A stretch of DNA of 64,000 nucleotides from Ruthenibacterium lactatiformans (GTDB lineage Bacteria > Bacillota > Clostridia > Oscillospirales > Ruminococcaceae). Location: NCBI RefSeq assembly GCF_000949455.1, contig NZ_JXXK01000001.1:342628-406627 (forward strand). Reading direction: 5' to 3'. This document shows, piece by piece, positions 17,117 through 24,940 of the stretch. Numbering within the stretch: position 1 is the stretch's first letter; each line of letters starts with the position of its first letter. Under the pieces are notes generated by a model. That model was not told where the DNA came from and did not search any database. It saw only the letters and a program-made list of their open reading frames with translations. The position numbers and the translations under genes are program-made.

Positions 17117-18070
17117 TTATATTTGATCGCCGCAATTTTTCTTCACATGCCCCGCCCAAAGCCGGGCGGCCGCCTCCGCCGCTTCCGGCTCCCCTGCGGG
17201 CAGCCAAACCAGGCCGTCCATCCGCCGGAACCAGGTAAGCTGCCGTTTGGCGTAATTACGGGACGCCTGCTTGAGCGCCGCCGTGCATACTTCCAACGGT
17301 TCCTTTCCTTCAAAATAAGGAAAAAATTCTTTGTAGCCAATGGCCTGCGCCGCGGTATGGTAGGCATCTCTGTTGGCATACACCAGGCGCGCCTCTTCCA
17401 GCAGCCCATGTGCAAGCATCGCGTCTACTCGCGCATCAATGCGTGCATAAAGCTGTGCACGCTCCGGCATATTCAGCCCTATCAGCAAAGCGCGGTACGG
17501 CTGCTGCGCCGGACGGGAGCGCGCGAGCCGGCAGGACATCGTCTCGCCCGTTTGCTCATACAGCTCCAGCGCACGCAGCACACGCCCATGGTTGTTGGGG
17601 TGCAGCTTCGCCGCACACTCCGGGTCCACCTGCTGCAGCCGCGCATAAAGCGGGCCGATGCCCTGCTCTATCAGCTCGGTTTCCAGCCGTGCCCGCACGG
17701 CCGGGTCCGCCTTATCCGGTGTAAAGTCTATTCCATTTACAAGACTGGAAATATACAATCCGGTGCCGCCGGCCACGATTGGAACGCGTCCGCGCGCCGT
17801 GATCTGCGCGATACACTCGCCTGCGTGCCTGACATAGTCCGCAACAGAGAACCGTTCTTCCGGCGGAAGAAATCCCACCAGATGGTGCGGCACACCTTTC
17901 ATCTCCTCCGGCGTCGCCTGTGCAGTTCCCACACGAAGCCCTTTATAGATCTGCATCGAATCCGCCGAAACGACCTCGCCGTCCAGCAGCTTTGCCAGCG
18001 CAACAGAGAGCGCTGTTTTCCCCGTAGCCGTGGGACCGCAGATCACGATGATATCAGCCTTGTCTGCCAA
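17117..18070 (-). CDS. miaA: tRNA dimethylallyltransferase
   Basis: Transfers a dimethylallyl group to A37 of tRNAs reading UNN codons; its product is the substrate of MiaB, also encoded in this window. The 317-aa protein has the P-loop GPTATGKTALS near residues 12-22, SADSMQIY, and VAGGTGLYISSLVNG. Uses a TTG start (18070) and overlaps the end of mutL by 17 bases. mutL-miaA adjacency is conserved. Confidence 0.97.
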   Translation of the reverse strand: MADKADIIVICGPTATGKTALSVALAKLLDGEVVSADSMQIYKGLRVGTAQATPEEMKGVPHHLVGFLPPEERFSVADYVRHAGECIAQITARGRVPIVAGGTGLYISSLVNGIDFTPDKADPAVRARLETELIEQGIGPLYARLQQVDPECAAKLHPNNHGRVLRALELYEQTGETMSCRLARSRPAQQPYRALLIGLNMPERAQLYARIDARVDAMLAHGLLEEARLVYANRDAYHTAAQAIGYKEFFPYFEGKEPLEVCTAALKQASRNYAKRQLTWFRRMDGLVWLPAGEPEAAEAAARLWAGHVKKNCGDQI

Positions 18071-20141
18071 ACTGCTTTTCCAGCTCCTTTTTGGTGATCT
18101 TCAGCACGATGGGCCGTCCGTGGGGACAGAACGGAGGCACTCTGCCGTCCAGCACATCCTCCGCCAAGCGCAGCAGCTGTGCAGCGTGCGTTTTATCTCC
18201 CGCCTTGATGGCCGCGCGGCACGCGATGGAGTGCAGCACCCATTCTGTTTTTTCGCTGGTGGTATACCGCGGGTTGGAGACCAGCCTGCTGGCCAGCTCC
18301 ACCACAAGGTCCTCCACATCCTCGAGCACGACGTCTGCCGGGACGGCGCGCACCACGACAGAATTGCCGCCGAAGTCCTCCACTTCCAGACCACTGTCCT
18401 GTAAAAGCATTTCACTTTGCACCAGTGCATCCTTTTCTTCCGCGGAAAGCTGCACCGTTACGGGCACCAGCAGCATCTGGCTGCTCACCTTCCCATACGA
18501 TGCCGCCAAAGATTCATAGATAATGCGCTCGTGGGCGGCGTGCTTATCCAAAAGGCACATGTCGTTTCCCCGTTGGGTGACAATGTACGTGTCAAACACC
18601 TCGCCCACAAAACGAAGCGAATCGCGCCGCTGTTCTTCTTCCACAGGCGCAAAAGCAGTCTGATGGGGCGTTTCAGCCTCCATCTGCGGCGCGGCGGTAT
18701 TTTCCGTCCCGGCTGTTTCTCCCGCCGCAAAGCTGTTCAGGGCCCGGTCCTCCGGCAGGGTCTGCACGCCCGGCGTTCCCTCCTGCCGCCGGCAGACAGT
18801 GTGCGGCATAAAGCCGACATCCTCCGCCGCGTCCTCATCAGCCCATATATCCGGCGCCTTTGCCGAACGGTACGGAACAGCAGATTCACTTGAGAGAGCA
18901 GTGATCATTTCACTGTACGCTTTCACCTGGCCGGGCAGCGGTACGGCGGCCGGCTCCGGACGTGCCGGGACCGGCCTCACCGGTGCGTCCGGAACGGCAC
19001 GGGACGCCGGACGCAATGCGGCCGGGCCGCGCGCGGGCTCTTCGGCCGGGGCGCTCTCGGACGGCTCCTTCTTCGCAGCTGCATCCGGCGCCTTTTCATC
19101 CGCCGGGAACGCCCTTTCCGCACCGCCGAAAGAAAACACCTTTTCCGTGCTCTGCGGCGTGATGAGTACGCATTTAACGCTTTGATATACCGCATCGAAC
19201 ACATCTTTTTCCCGGGCGAAACGCACCTCTGTTTTGGCCGGGTGGACGTTCACATCCACCAGCTGCGGCGGCATCTCGATGGAAAGCACGCAGCCCGGGA
19301 ATTTTCCCTGCATCATCACGCCTTTATAGGCGGCCTCCAGCGCCGCCATCATCGTGCGGTTCTTGACAAAGCGTCCATTGATAAAAAAATACTGCATGGC
19401 GCGGCTTGCACGGGCGCTTTTCGGCGGCGTAACAAGGCCGCGCACCGTGTAGCTGCCCGCCGTGTGCTCCACAGGCACAAGGTCCTTTGCAAAGTCACGG
19501 GAAAGCACGGCATACGCCGCCCCCAGCAGTTTTCCGTCGCCGGGCGTCTGGAACTGCGGTTTTCCGTCCCGCACGAACTTGAACGAAACCTCCGGGTGGG
19601 AGAGCGCAAGCTGTGTGACAACATCTGCCACATAGTTGCCTTCACTGGTATCCTTTTTCAAAAACTTCATACGTGCGGGCGTGTTGTAAAACAGGTCCCG
19701 CACAGTGATCGTTGTTCCGACAGGACGTGCGGCCGGCTCAATGCCCTGTTCTTCTCCCCCGCTGATGCGGTACAGATACGCATACTCGTCCGCATCCGTC
19801 TTTGTGAGAAGCTCAATGCGGGACACACTGGCCACGGAGGCCAACGCTTCGCCGCGGAAGCCCAGGGTATGAATGCTCTCCAGGTCTTCCTCTTTCTCGA
19901 GCTTGCTCGTTGCGTGGCGGATAAACGCCGTCGGGATGTACTCGGCCTCGATGCCGCAGCCATTGTCCGCGATTTGGATCATTGCGATGCCGCCGCGTTC
20001 AACGGAAACGGAAACCGCGGTGGCGCCCGCGTCAATGGCGTTCTCCGTCAGCTCCTTTACAACCGAGGCGGGGCGCTCCACCACCTCGCCTGCCGCGATG
20101 AGTTCCGCGGTATGCTTGTCCAACACATGAATAACTGCCAA
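18054..20141 (-). CDS. mutL: DNA mismatch repair protein MutL (endonuclease type)
   Basis: 695 aa. GHKL ATPase domain with ELTENAIDAGA, IADNGCGI and GFRGEALASVASVS; a low-complexity Pro/Ala/Glu linker (about residues 340-480); and a C-terminal domain with the zinc-dependent nicking motif, here DKHAAHERIIYE in place of the usual DQHA form, plus ACRAAIKAGD and CPHGRP. So it is probably an endonuclease MutL, consistent with no MutH. TTG start at 20141 with a G-rich SD region. Downstream of mutS by 36 bases. Confidence 0.96.
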   Translation of the reverse strand: MAVIHVLDKHTAELIAAGEVVERPASVVKELTENAIDAGATAVSVSVERGGIAMIQIADNGCGIEAEYIPTAFIRHATSKLEKEEDLESIHTLGFRGEALASVASVSRIELLTKTDADEYAYLYRISGGEEQGIEPAARPVGTTITVRDLFYNTPARMKFLKKDTSEGNYVADVVTQLALSHPEVSFKFVRDGKPQFQTPGDGKLLGAAYAVLSRDFAKDLVPVEHTAGSYTVRGLVTPPKSARASRAMQYFFINGRFVKNRTMMAALEAAYKGVMMQGKFPGCVLSIEMPPQLVDVNVHPAKTEVRFAREKDVFDAVYQSVKCVLITPQSTEKVFSFGGAERAFPADEKAPDAAAKKEPSESAPAEEPARGPAALRPASRAVPDAPVRPVPARPEPAAVPLPGQVKAYSEMITALSSESAVPYRSAKAPDIWADEDAAEDVGFMPHTVCRRQEGTPGVQTLPEDRALNSFAAGETAGTENTAAPQMEAETPHQTAFAPVEEEQRRDSLRFVGEVFDTYIVTQRGNDMCLLDKHAAHERIIYESLAASYGKVSSQMLLVPVTVQLSAEEKDALVQSEMLLQDSGLEVEDFGGNSVVVRAVPADVVLEDVEDLVVELASRLVSNPRYTTSEKTEWVLHSIACRAAIKAGDKTHAAQLLRLAEDVLDGRVPPFCPHGRPIVLKITKKELEKQFGRQG

Positions 20142-20177
20142 TGCGCAGCACCGCCCTTTCCTGCGCGCCGGGCGCGC

Positions 20178-22784
20178 TTATTTTACCAGTGTCTGTTTCA
20201 GTTCATACAAAAAATTCAACGCTTCCAGCGGCGTGAGCGTTTCCACATCCACCGCTGTCAGCTTGTCCACCAGCTCGCTGGGCACGGGCGCTGCCGCGAA
20301 TTTTTCAAAATTGCCGAAGTCCAGCTGCGTCACCTTATCGGCGTTGGGCGCGGTGGCCTCCAGCACCTTGAGCACTTCCTTCGCGCGCTTTGTCACCTCG
20401 CCGGGCAGACCCGCCAGCTTTGCAACCTCAATGCCGTAGCTGTCGTCCGCCGGGCCGCGCACGATGCGCCGCAGAAACGTAATGTCGTCGCCGCGCTTTT
20501 TTACAGCGATGTTATAATTCTTCACGCCGTCAATGGCGTTTTCCAAATCCGTCAGCTCGTGATAATGGGTGGCAAACAGCGTTTTGCAGCCCATGCCGCC
20601 ATCCTTGTCCGCAATGTGTTCCACTACGGCGCGGGCGATGCTCATGCCGTCGAACGTGGAAGTCCCCCGGCCGATTTCATCTAAAATCACAAGGCTTTTT
20701 GCCGTTGCGTACTGGAGGATTTCGGCCACCTCGGTCATCTCCACCATAAAGGTGGATTGCCCCGCAGCCAAATCGTCTGAAGCGCCCACGCGGGTGAAAA
20801 TAGCATCCACAACGCCCATGCGGCACGCCCGGGCCGGCACGAAGCTGCCGATCTGCGCCATCAGCGCAATGAGCGCCGTCTGGCGCATATAGGTGGATTT
20901 GCCGGCCATATTCGGGCCGGTGATGATGAGCATACGGTTATCGCCGCAGTCCAGCACAGTGTCGTTGGGCACGAACAGCGCACCCTTGAGCATCTGCTCG
21001 ATGACAGGATGGCGGCCCTCCTCGATGATGAGCTCGTCGCCTTCATCCACAACCGGCTTTGTATAGCCGTTTTTCACAGCCACCTCCGCCAGCGCCGTCA
21101 GGACGTCCAGACGGGCCACGCCGGACGCGGTTTTCTGGAAACGCGGCAGTTCGGCCGAAATTTTATGCAGCAGATCGTCAAAGAGCTGGCGTTCCAGGAC
21201 AGCCAGACGCTCGTTTGCGCCCAGGATCTTGTTCTCCAGTACCTTCAGGTCCTCGGTGATGTACCGCTCCGCGTTGGCCAGCGTCTGCTTGCGGACAAAA
21301 TTTGCAGGCACCTGGTTCGAAAAGGAACGGCTCACCTCGATGTAATAACCGAACACCCGGTTGTAGCCGATCTTCAGCGTGCGGATGCCCGTTTCCTCCT
21401 TGAGCTTTGCCTCCAGCGTGGCAAGGTAACCTTTGCCGCCGTGGACGATGTCCCGCAGCTCGTCCACCTCGGTGTTGTAGCCCGGGTGAATGACGCCTCC
21501 GTCCTTGAGCATGGCAGGCGCATTCTCGTCGACCGCTGCGAAGATCAGCTCCTTGATATCGGACAATTCGTCGATATCAGCCAGCAGCGCGGTGATCTCG
21601 GCGCTGCCGAAGGGCCGGGCCAGCGCCTTCAAGCGGGGCAGCTGCTCACAGGTGGCGGCAAGCGCGTAGATTTCCCGCGGAGAGGCCGAACCGTACACCG
21701 TGCGCGTCATCAGGCGCTCGATGTCAAATATCTTTGAGAGCGCGGCCGCGATATCGGCGCGGGCTACGGAATCGCCCACCAGCTCCTCCACGCCGTCCAG
21801 ACGCGCATTGATGGCCGCCACGTTCACCAGAGGCTGCTCGATCCACGCGCGCATCAGCCGCTTTCCCATAGCCGTCTGCGTTTTATCCAGCACCCACAGC
21901 AGCGTACCTTTTTTCTCGCGCCCGCGCATCGTTTCCGTCAGCTCCAGGTTGGCGCGCGTGACGGGCGAAAGCTGCATATACTGCGCTTCGGCGTAATTGT
22001 GTACGGTCTTTAACCGCTCCACGCCCTTTTTCTGTGTTTCCTTTAAGTATCCCAGCAGCACGGCCAGGGCCGTGAACGCCGGACTTTCCGGCGCAAGGCC
22101 GGCCGTTTTTTCCGGGGCATCCCCAAACTGGGCGCGCATCTCTTCCATGCAGGCGTCGGGCGCGAAAGCCGCTTCATCCAGCAGCTCCACACTGCAGGCA
22201 AGCTGCTGCTTGATATACGCCGTTACTTCCTTGTAGTCCAGAATAGCTGCGTTGAACAGCACCTCGCTGGGAGAATAGCGGCACAATTCGGAGATGATCT
22301 CCGGCCCCAGCTTTTCGCCCGTGAGCACCGTGGCGTGAGCCGTGCCTGTGGAGACGTCTGCAAAGCATACGCCCGCTTTTTTCTCCGTGATATAAATGCT
22401 GGCGATGTAGTTGTTTTTATCATCCTGCAGCATACTGCTTTCGATCACAGTGCCGGGTGTCACCACACGGATGATATCCCGCTTGACGAGGCCTTTCGCC
22501 AGAGCGGGGTCCTCCATCTGTTCACAGATGGCGACCTTATAACCTTTGGCAATGAGCCTTGCCACATAGTTTTCATAGGAATGGAACGGCACACCGCACA
22601 TGGGCGCGCGCTCCTCCTGGCCGCAGTCCCGGCCCGTCAGGGTGAGCTCCAGCTCCTTTGACGCAAGAATGGCGTCGTCGTAAAACATCTCGTAAAAATC
22701 CCCAAGACGGAAAAACAATATCTTGTCGGGATGCTGTTTTTTGATGTCGAAATACTGCTGCATCATGGGGGAAAGCGCTGCCAT
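20178..22784 (-). CDS. mutS: DNA mismatch repair protein MutS
   Basis: 868 aa. N-terminal mismatch-binding domain with FFRLGDFYEMF (the Phe-x-Glu region), connector, lever and clamp regions, then the ATPase domain with GPNMAGKSTYMRQ, the STFMVEMTEV region, DEIGRGTSTFDG, and ATHYHELT. The ATG at 22784 was chosen over the TTG at 22811 because an SD (TAGGA) precedes it. The C-terminus ends in the short helix used for dimerisation and beta-clamp contacts (ALNFLYELKQTL). Confidence 0.97.
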   Translation of the reverse strand: MAALSPMMQQYFDIKKQHPDKILFFRLGDFYEMFYDDAILASKELELTLTGRDCGQEERAPMCGVPFHSYENYVARLIAKGYKVAICEQMEDPALAKGLVKRDIIRVVTPGTVIESSMLQDDKNNYIASIYITEKKAGVCFADVSTGTAHATVLTGEKLGPEIISELCRYSPSEVLFNAAILDYKEVTAYIKQQLACSVELLDEAAFAPDACMEEMRAQFGDAPEKTAGLAPESPAFTALAVLLGYLKETQKKGVERLKTVHNYAEAQYMQLSPVTRANLELTETMRGREKKGTLLWVLDKTQTAMGKRLMRAWIEQPLVNVAAINARLDGVEELVGDSVARADIAAALSKIFDIERLMTRTVYGSASPREIYALAATCEQLPRLKALARPFGSAEITALLADIDELSDIKELIFAAVDENAPAMLKDGGVIHPGYNTEVDELRDIVHGGKGYLATLEAKLKEETGIRTLKIGYNRVFGYYIEVSRSFSNQVPANFVRKQTLANAERYITEDLKVLENKILGANERLAVLERQLFDDLLHKISAELPRFQKTASGVARLDVLTALAEVAVKNGYTKPVVDEGDELIIEEGRHPVIEQMLKGALFVPNDTVLDCGDNRMLIITGPNMAGKSTYMRQTALIALMAQIGSFVPARACRMGVVDAIFTRVGASDDLAAGQSTFMVEMTEVAEILQYATAKSLVILDEIGRGTSTFDGMSIARAVVEHIADKDGGMGCKTLFATHYHELTDLENAIDGVKNYNIAVKKRGDDITFLRRIVRGPADDSYGIEVAKLAGLPGEVTKRAKEVLKVLEATAPNADKVTQLDFGNFEKFAAAPVPSELVDKLTAVDVETLTPLEALNFLYELKQTLVK

Positions 22785-22835
22785 ATTCTGCACCGTCCTA
22801 TTAAGATTCAAAACGCGCGGAGCGCGGGGCCGCCA

Positions 22836-23255
22836 TCAGTGGCAGCCCGAACAAGAAGCGCAGCTGCCCGAGCATCCGCCCTGCTGCGGCTCCTCCACCG
22901 TCATCGGGTCGCCGCCGTTGACAGCCGTGTTGATGATGGCGTTCACATAATTCATCACAGACTCCAGTTCAGCCTTTGCCTCGTTGTAGGCGGCCATGCT
23001 CTGGTTTGCCATGATGTCGTTGTACAGCTGGTTCACCTTCACATTCAGTTCGTTGACCTTATCCTGGTCCTTGTCCGCGCTTTTGGAAAGCTCGCTGTTC
23101 AGGTCGATGCGGGCAAGATTAAAGTCTCCGATCAGCTGCTGAAGCGCCTCATCCTCGTCATTTTTTTTGCGGGTGCCCTCCAGCGCCAGATAAGCCTCTT
23201 CCCGCTGCAGCTGTGCGGCAGCCTCCTTAAACATCGTGATCGCGTCTTTCGCCAT
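22836..23255 (-). CDS. ymcA: YlbF/YmcA family protein with C-terminal cysteine cluster
   Basis: 139 aa, mostly helical (YlbF/YmcA fold, residues 1-115), with a C-terminal tail CSGSCASCSGC (Cys128, 132, 135, 138). In Bacillus, YmcA (RicA) works with YlbF and YaaT in a complex carrying [4Fe-4S] clusters that affects RNase Y activity. The position between miaB and mutS is that of ymcA. The four clustered cysteines fit cluster or metal binding here, though the family name rests on context plus fold. AAGGAG lies 9 bases before the ATG. Confidence 0.82.
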   Translation of the reverse strand: MAKDAITMFKEAAAQLQREEAYLALEGTRKKNDEDEALQQLIGDFNLARIDLNSELSKSADKDQDKVNELNVKVNQLYNDIMANQSMAAYNEAKAELESVMNYVNAIINTAVNGGDPMTVEEPQQGGCSGSCASCSGCH

Positions 23256-23335
23256 GATAAAATTCTCCTTTTATTCCCTTTATTTTTGAAGCATTTCCGA
23301 TGGGGTCGCATTATTTTGCCCTGCGGCGGGCGGGT

Positions 23336-24712
23336 TCATGCAAGCTCGCCTTTCAGCATCGCGCCGCGCACGCCTGTCACGCGGACATCGGCGAACTCGC
23401 CCACAGGCGCGCCGCCTGCAAAATCCACAGTCATATTGTTGTCCAGACGGGCGGTAAGAGTTCCCTCCTCCCTGCCCGGGCCTTCCACCAGGGCGCGGAC
23501 GGTCTTGCCCACCATTGCGCCGCCCAGTTTTGCCACCACCTGTTCCTGAATGGCAAGCACCCGGGCAATGCGCTGCGTTTTTTCCTTGTGGGGTGTGGGG
23601 TCCGGCATGCTTGCCGCTGCCGTACCCGTGCGTTTGGAGTAGATGAACGTAAACAGCTGCATGTACTCGACCTCGCGGATGAGCGTCTCTGTGGCGCAGA
23701 AGTCCTCTTCCGTCTCGCCGGGAAAGCCGACGATGATATCGCTGGAATACGTCATCTCCGGCATGCGGCGTTTGGCGTAAGCGATAAGCGAGAGGTAGTC
23801 CTCCACTGTGTATTTGCGGTTCATCTGCGCCAAAATGCTGTTCGAGCCGGATTGCACCGGCAAATGCAAATGGCGGCTGATGTGCGCGCTGTTTGCAATG
23901 GTGTCGATGAGCTCGCGCGTAGCGTCCTTGGGATGGCTCGTCATAAACCGGATGCGGTAATCGCCGGGAACAGCGTCCAGCATGCGCAGCAGCGCGGCAA
24001 AGGTGATGTCTTCCGGCAGGCCCTTGCCGTAGGAGTTCACATTCTGGCCCAGCAGAGTGATGTCCTTGTAGCCCTCGGCCACAAGCTGCCGGAACTCCCG
24101 CAAAATATCCGCGCTGGCACGGCTGCGCTCTCGTCCGCGCACATATGGCACAATACAGTAAGAACAGAAATTATCGCAGCCGTACATGATGGGAAGCCAG
24201 GCGCGGAACGTGGAATCCCGCCGGATGGGCATATCCTCTATGATCTCGCCGCGCTCGGCCGGCATGCGCAGCACGCGTTTGCGCGTGGCCAGCTTTTCAC
24301 ACAGGATGTCGGGCAGCGTATCGATGCCGTTGACGCCGAACACAATGTCCACGAACGGATAGTGCTTTTTGAATTTTTCCACGATCTCCTTCTGCTGGGC
24401 CATGCATCCGGATACCGCGATCAACAGCTTGGGGTTCGCCTCTTTCAGGCCCTTAAGCGCGCCGACGTTGCCGAAAACGCGCTGCTCGGCGTGCTCGCGC
24501 ACCGCGCAGGTGTTGAACACGATCAGGTCCGCGTCCTCGGGCCGTGCGGCCAGGCCGAAGCCGATATCCGTTAAAACGCCCTTGATTTTTTCGCCGTCGT
24601 TCACATTTTGCTGACATCCGAACGAATGTACATACAGCATGGGGGGCGTATCGTAATACGCCGCGATCGTGCGCGCCGCCGCCTCGTTTTTGGTAAAGCG
24701 GATGGTCTCCAT
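23336..24712 (-). CDS. miaB: tRNA-2-methylthio-N6-dimethylallyladenosine synthase
   Basis: Adds the methylthio group to i6A37 using radical SAM chemistry and a sacrificial auxiliary [4Fe-4S] cluster. The 458-aa protein has an N-terminal UPF0004 domain (VHSFGCQQNVNDGEKI with the first Cys, then FNTCAVREHAEQ and VSGCMAQ), the radical SAM CDNFCSYCIVPYVRG loop, and a TRAM domain at the end. Works in series with MiaA. First gene of the miaB-ymcA-mutS-mutL-miaA run; the promoter at 24811-24839 lies upstream. Confidence 0.97.
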   Translation of the reverse strand: METIRFTKNEAAARTIAAYYDTPPMLYVHSFGCQQNVNDGEKIKGVLTDIGFGLAARPEDADLIVFNTCAVREHAEQRVFGNVGALKGLKEANPKLLIAVSGCMAQQKEIVEKFKKHYPFVDIVFGVNGIDTLPDILCEKLATRKRVLRMPAERGEIIEDMPIRRDSTFRAWLPIMYGCDNFCSYCIVPYVRGRERSRASADILREFRQLVAEGYKDITLLGQNVNSYGKGLPEDITFAALLRMLDAVPGDYRIRFMTSHPKDATRELIDTIANSAHISRHLHLPVQSGSNSILAQMNRKYTVEDYLSLIAYAKRRMPEMTYSSDIIVGFPGETEEDFCATETLIREVEYMQLFTFIYSKRTGTAAASMPDPTPHKEKTQRIARVLAIQEQVVAKLGGAMVGKTVRALVEGPGREEGTLTARLDNNMTVDFAGGAPVGEFADVRVTGVRGAMLKGELA

Positions 24713-24800
24713 GAGTCACCTCAAATATTATTTTAGCCGCGGTAAAAGCACCCGGAGCGGCAAACCGCCCGCGCGCCCCGCCGGGCGGCTTTATGCTAAC

Positions 24801-24815
24801 ATACTAATTTAGTAT
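24801..24815. promoter_or_regulatory. Inverted repeat at the miaB promoter (candidate operator)
   Basis: ATACTAA/TTAGTAT with a one-base centre. It overlaps the -10 of the miaB promoter, so a bound repressor would block it. No cognate regulator is apparent. Confidence 0.5.
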
Positions 24816-24839
24816 ACTACTTTTTATACATTATTACAA
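24811..24839 (-). promoter_or_regulatory. Promoter of the miaB-mutS-mutL operon
   Basis: Minus strand: -35 TTGTAA, 17-base spacer, -10 TATACT. About 95 bases upstream of miaB. The spacer and -10 are AT-rich within an otherwise GC-rich region. Confidence 0.7.
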
Positions 24840-24877
24840 TAACAAAAGCATCCCCGCCGGAGAGAAAAATTCTCTGG

Positions 24878-24927
24878 AACACACAGCAGAGGGCCGCCCC
24901 TTCCGGGACGGCCCTCTGCTGTGTGTT
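24878..24927. terminator. Strong hairpin after the M56 gene
   Basis: 19-bp perfect stem (24878-24896 with 24909-24927). On the plus strand T6 follows; on the minus strand, the direction of the M56 gene, the downstream bases are less T-rich. Probably ends the blaI-M56 transcript. Confidence 0.7.
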
Positions 24928-24940
24928 TTTTCCGTTTTAA

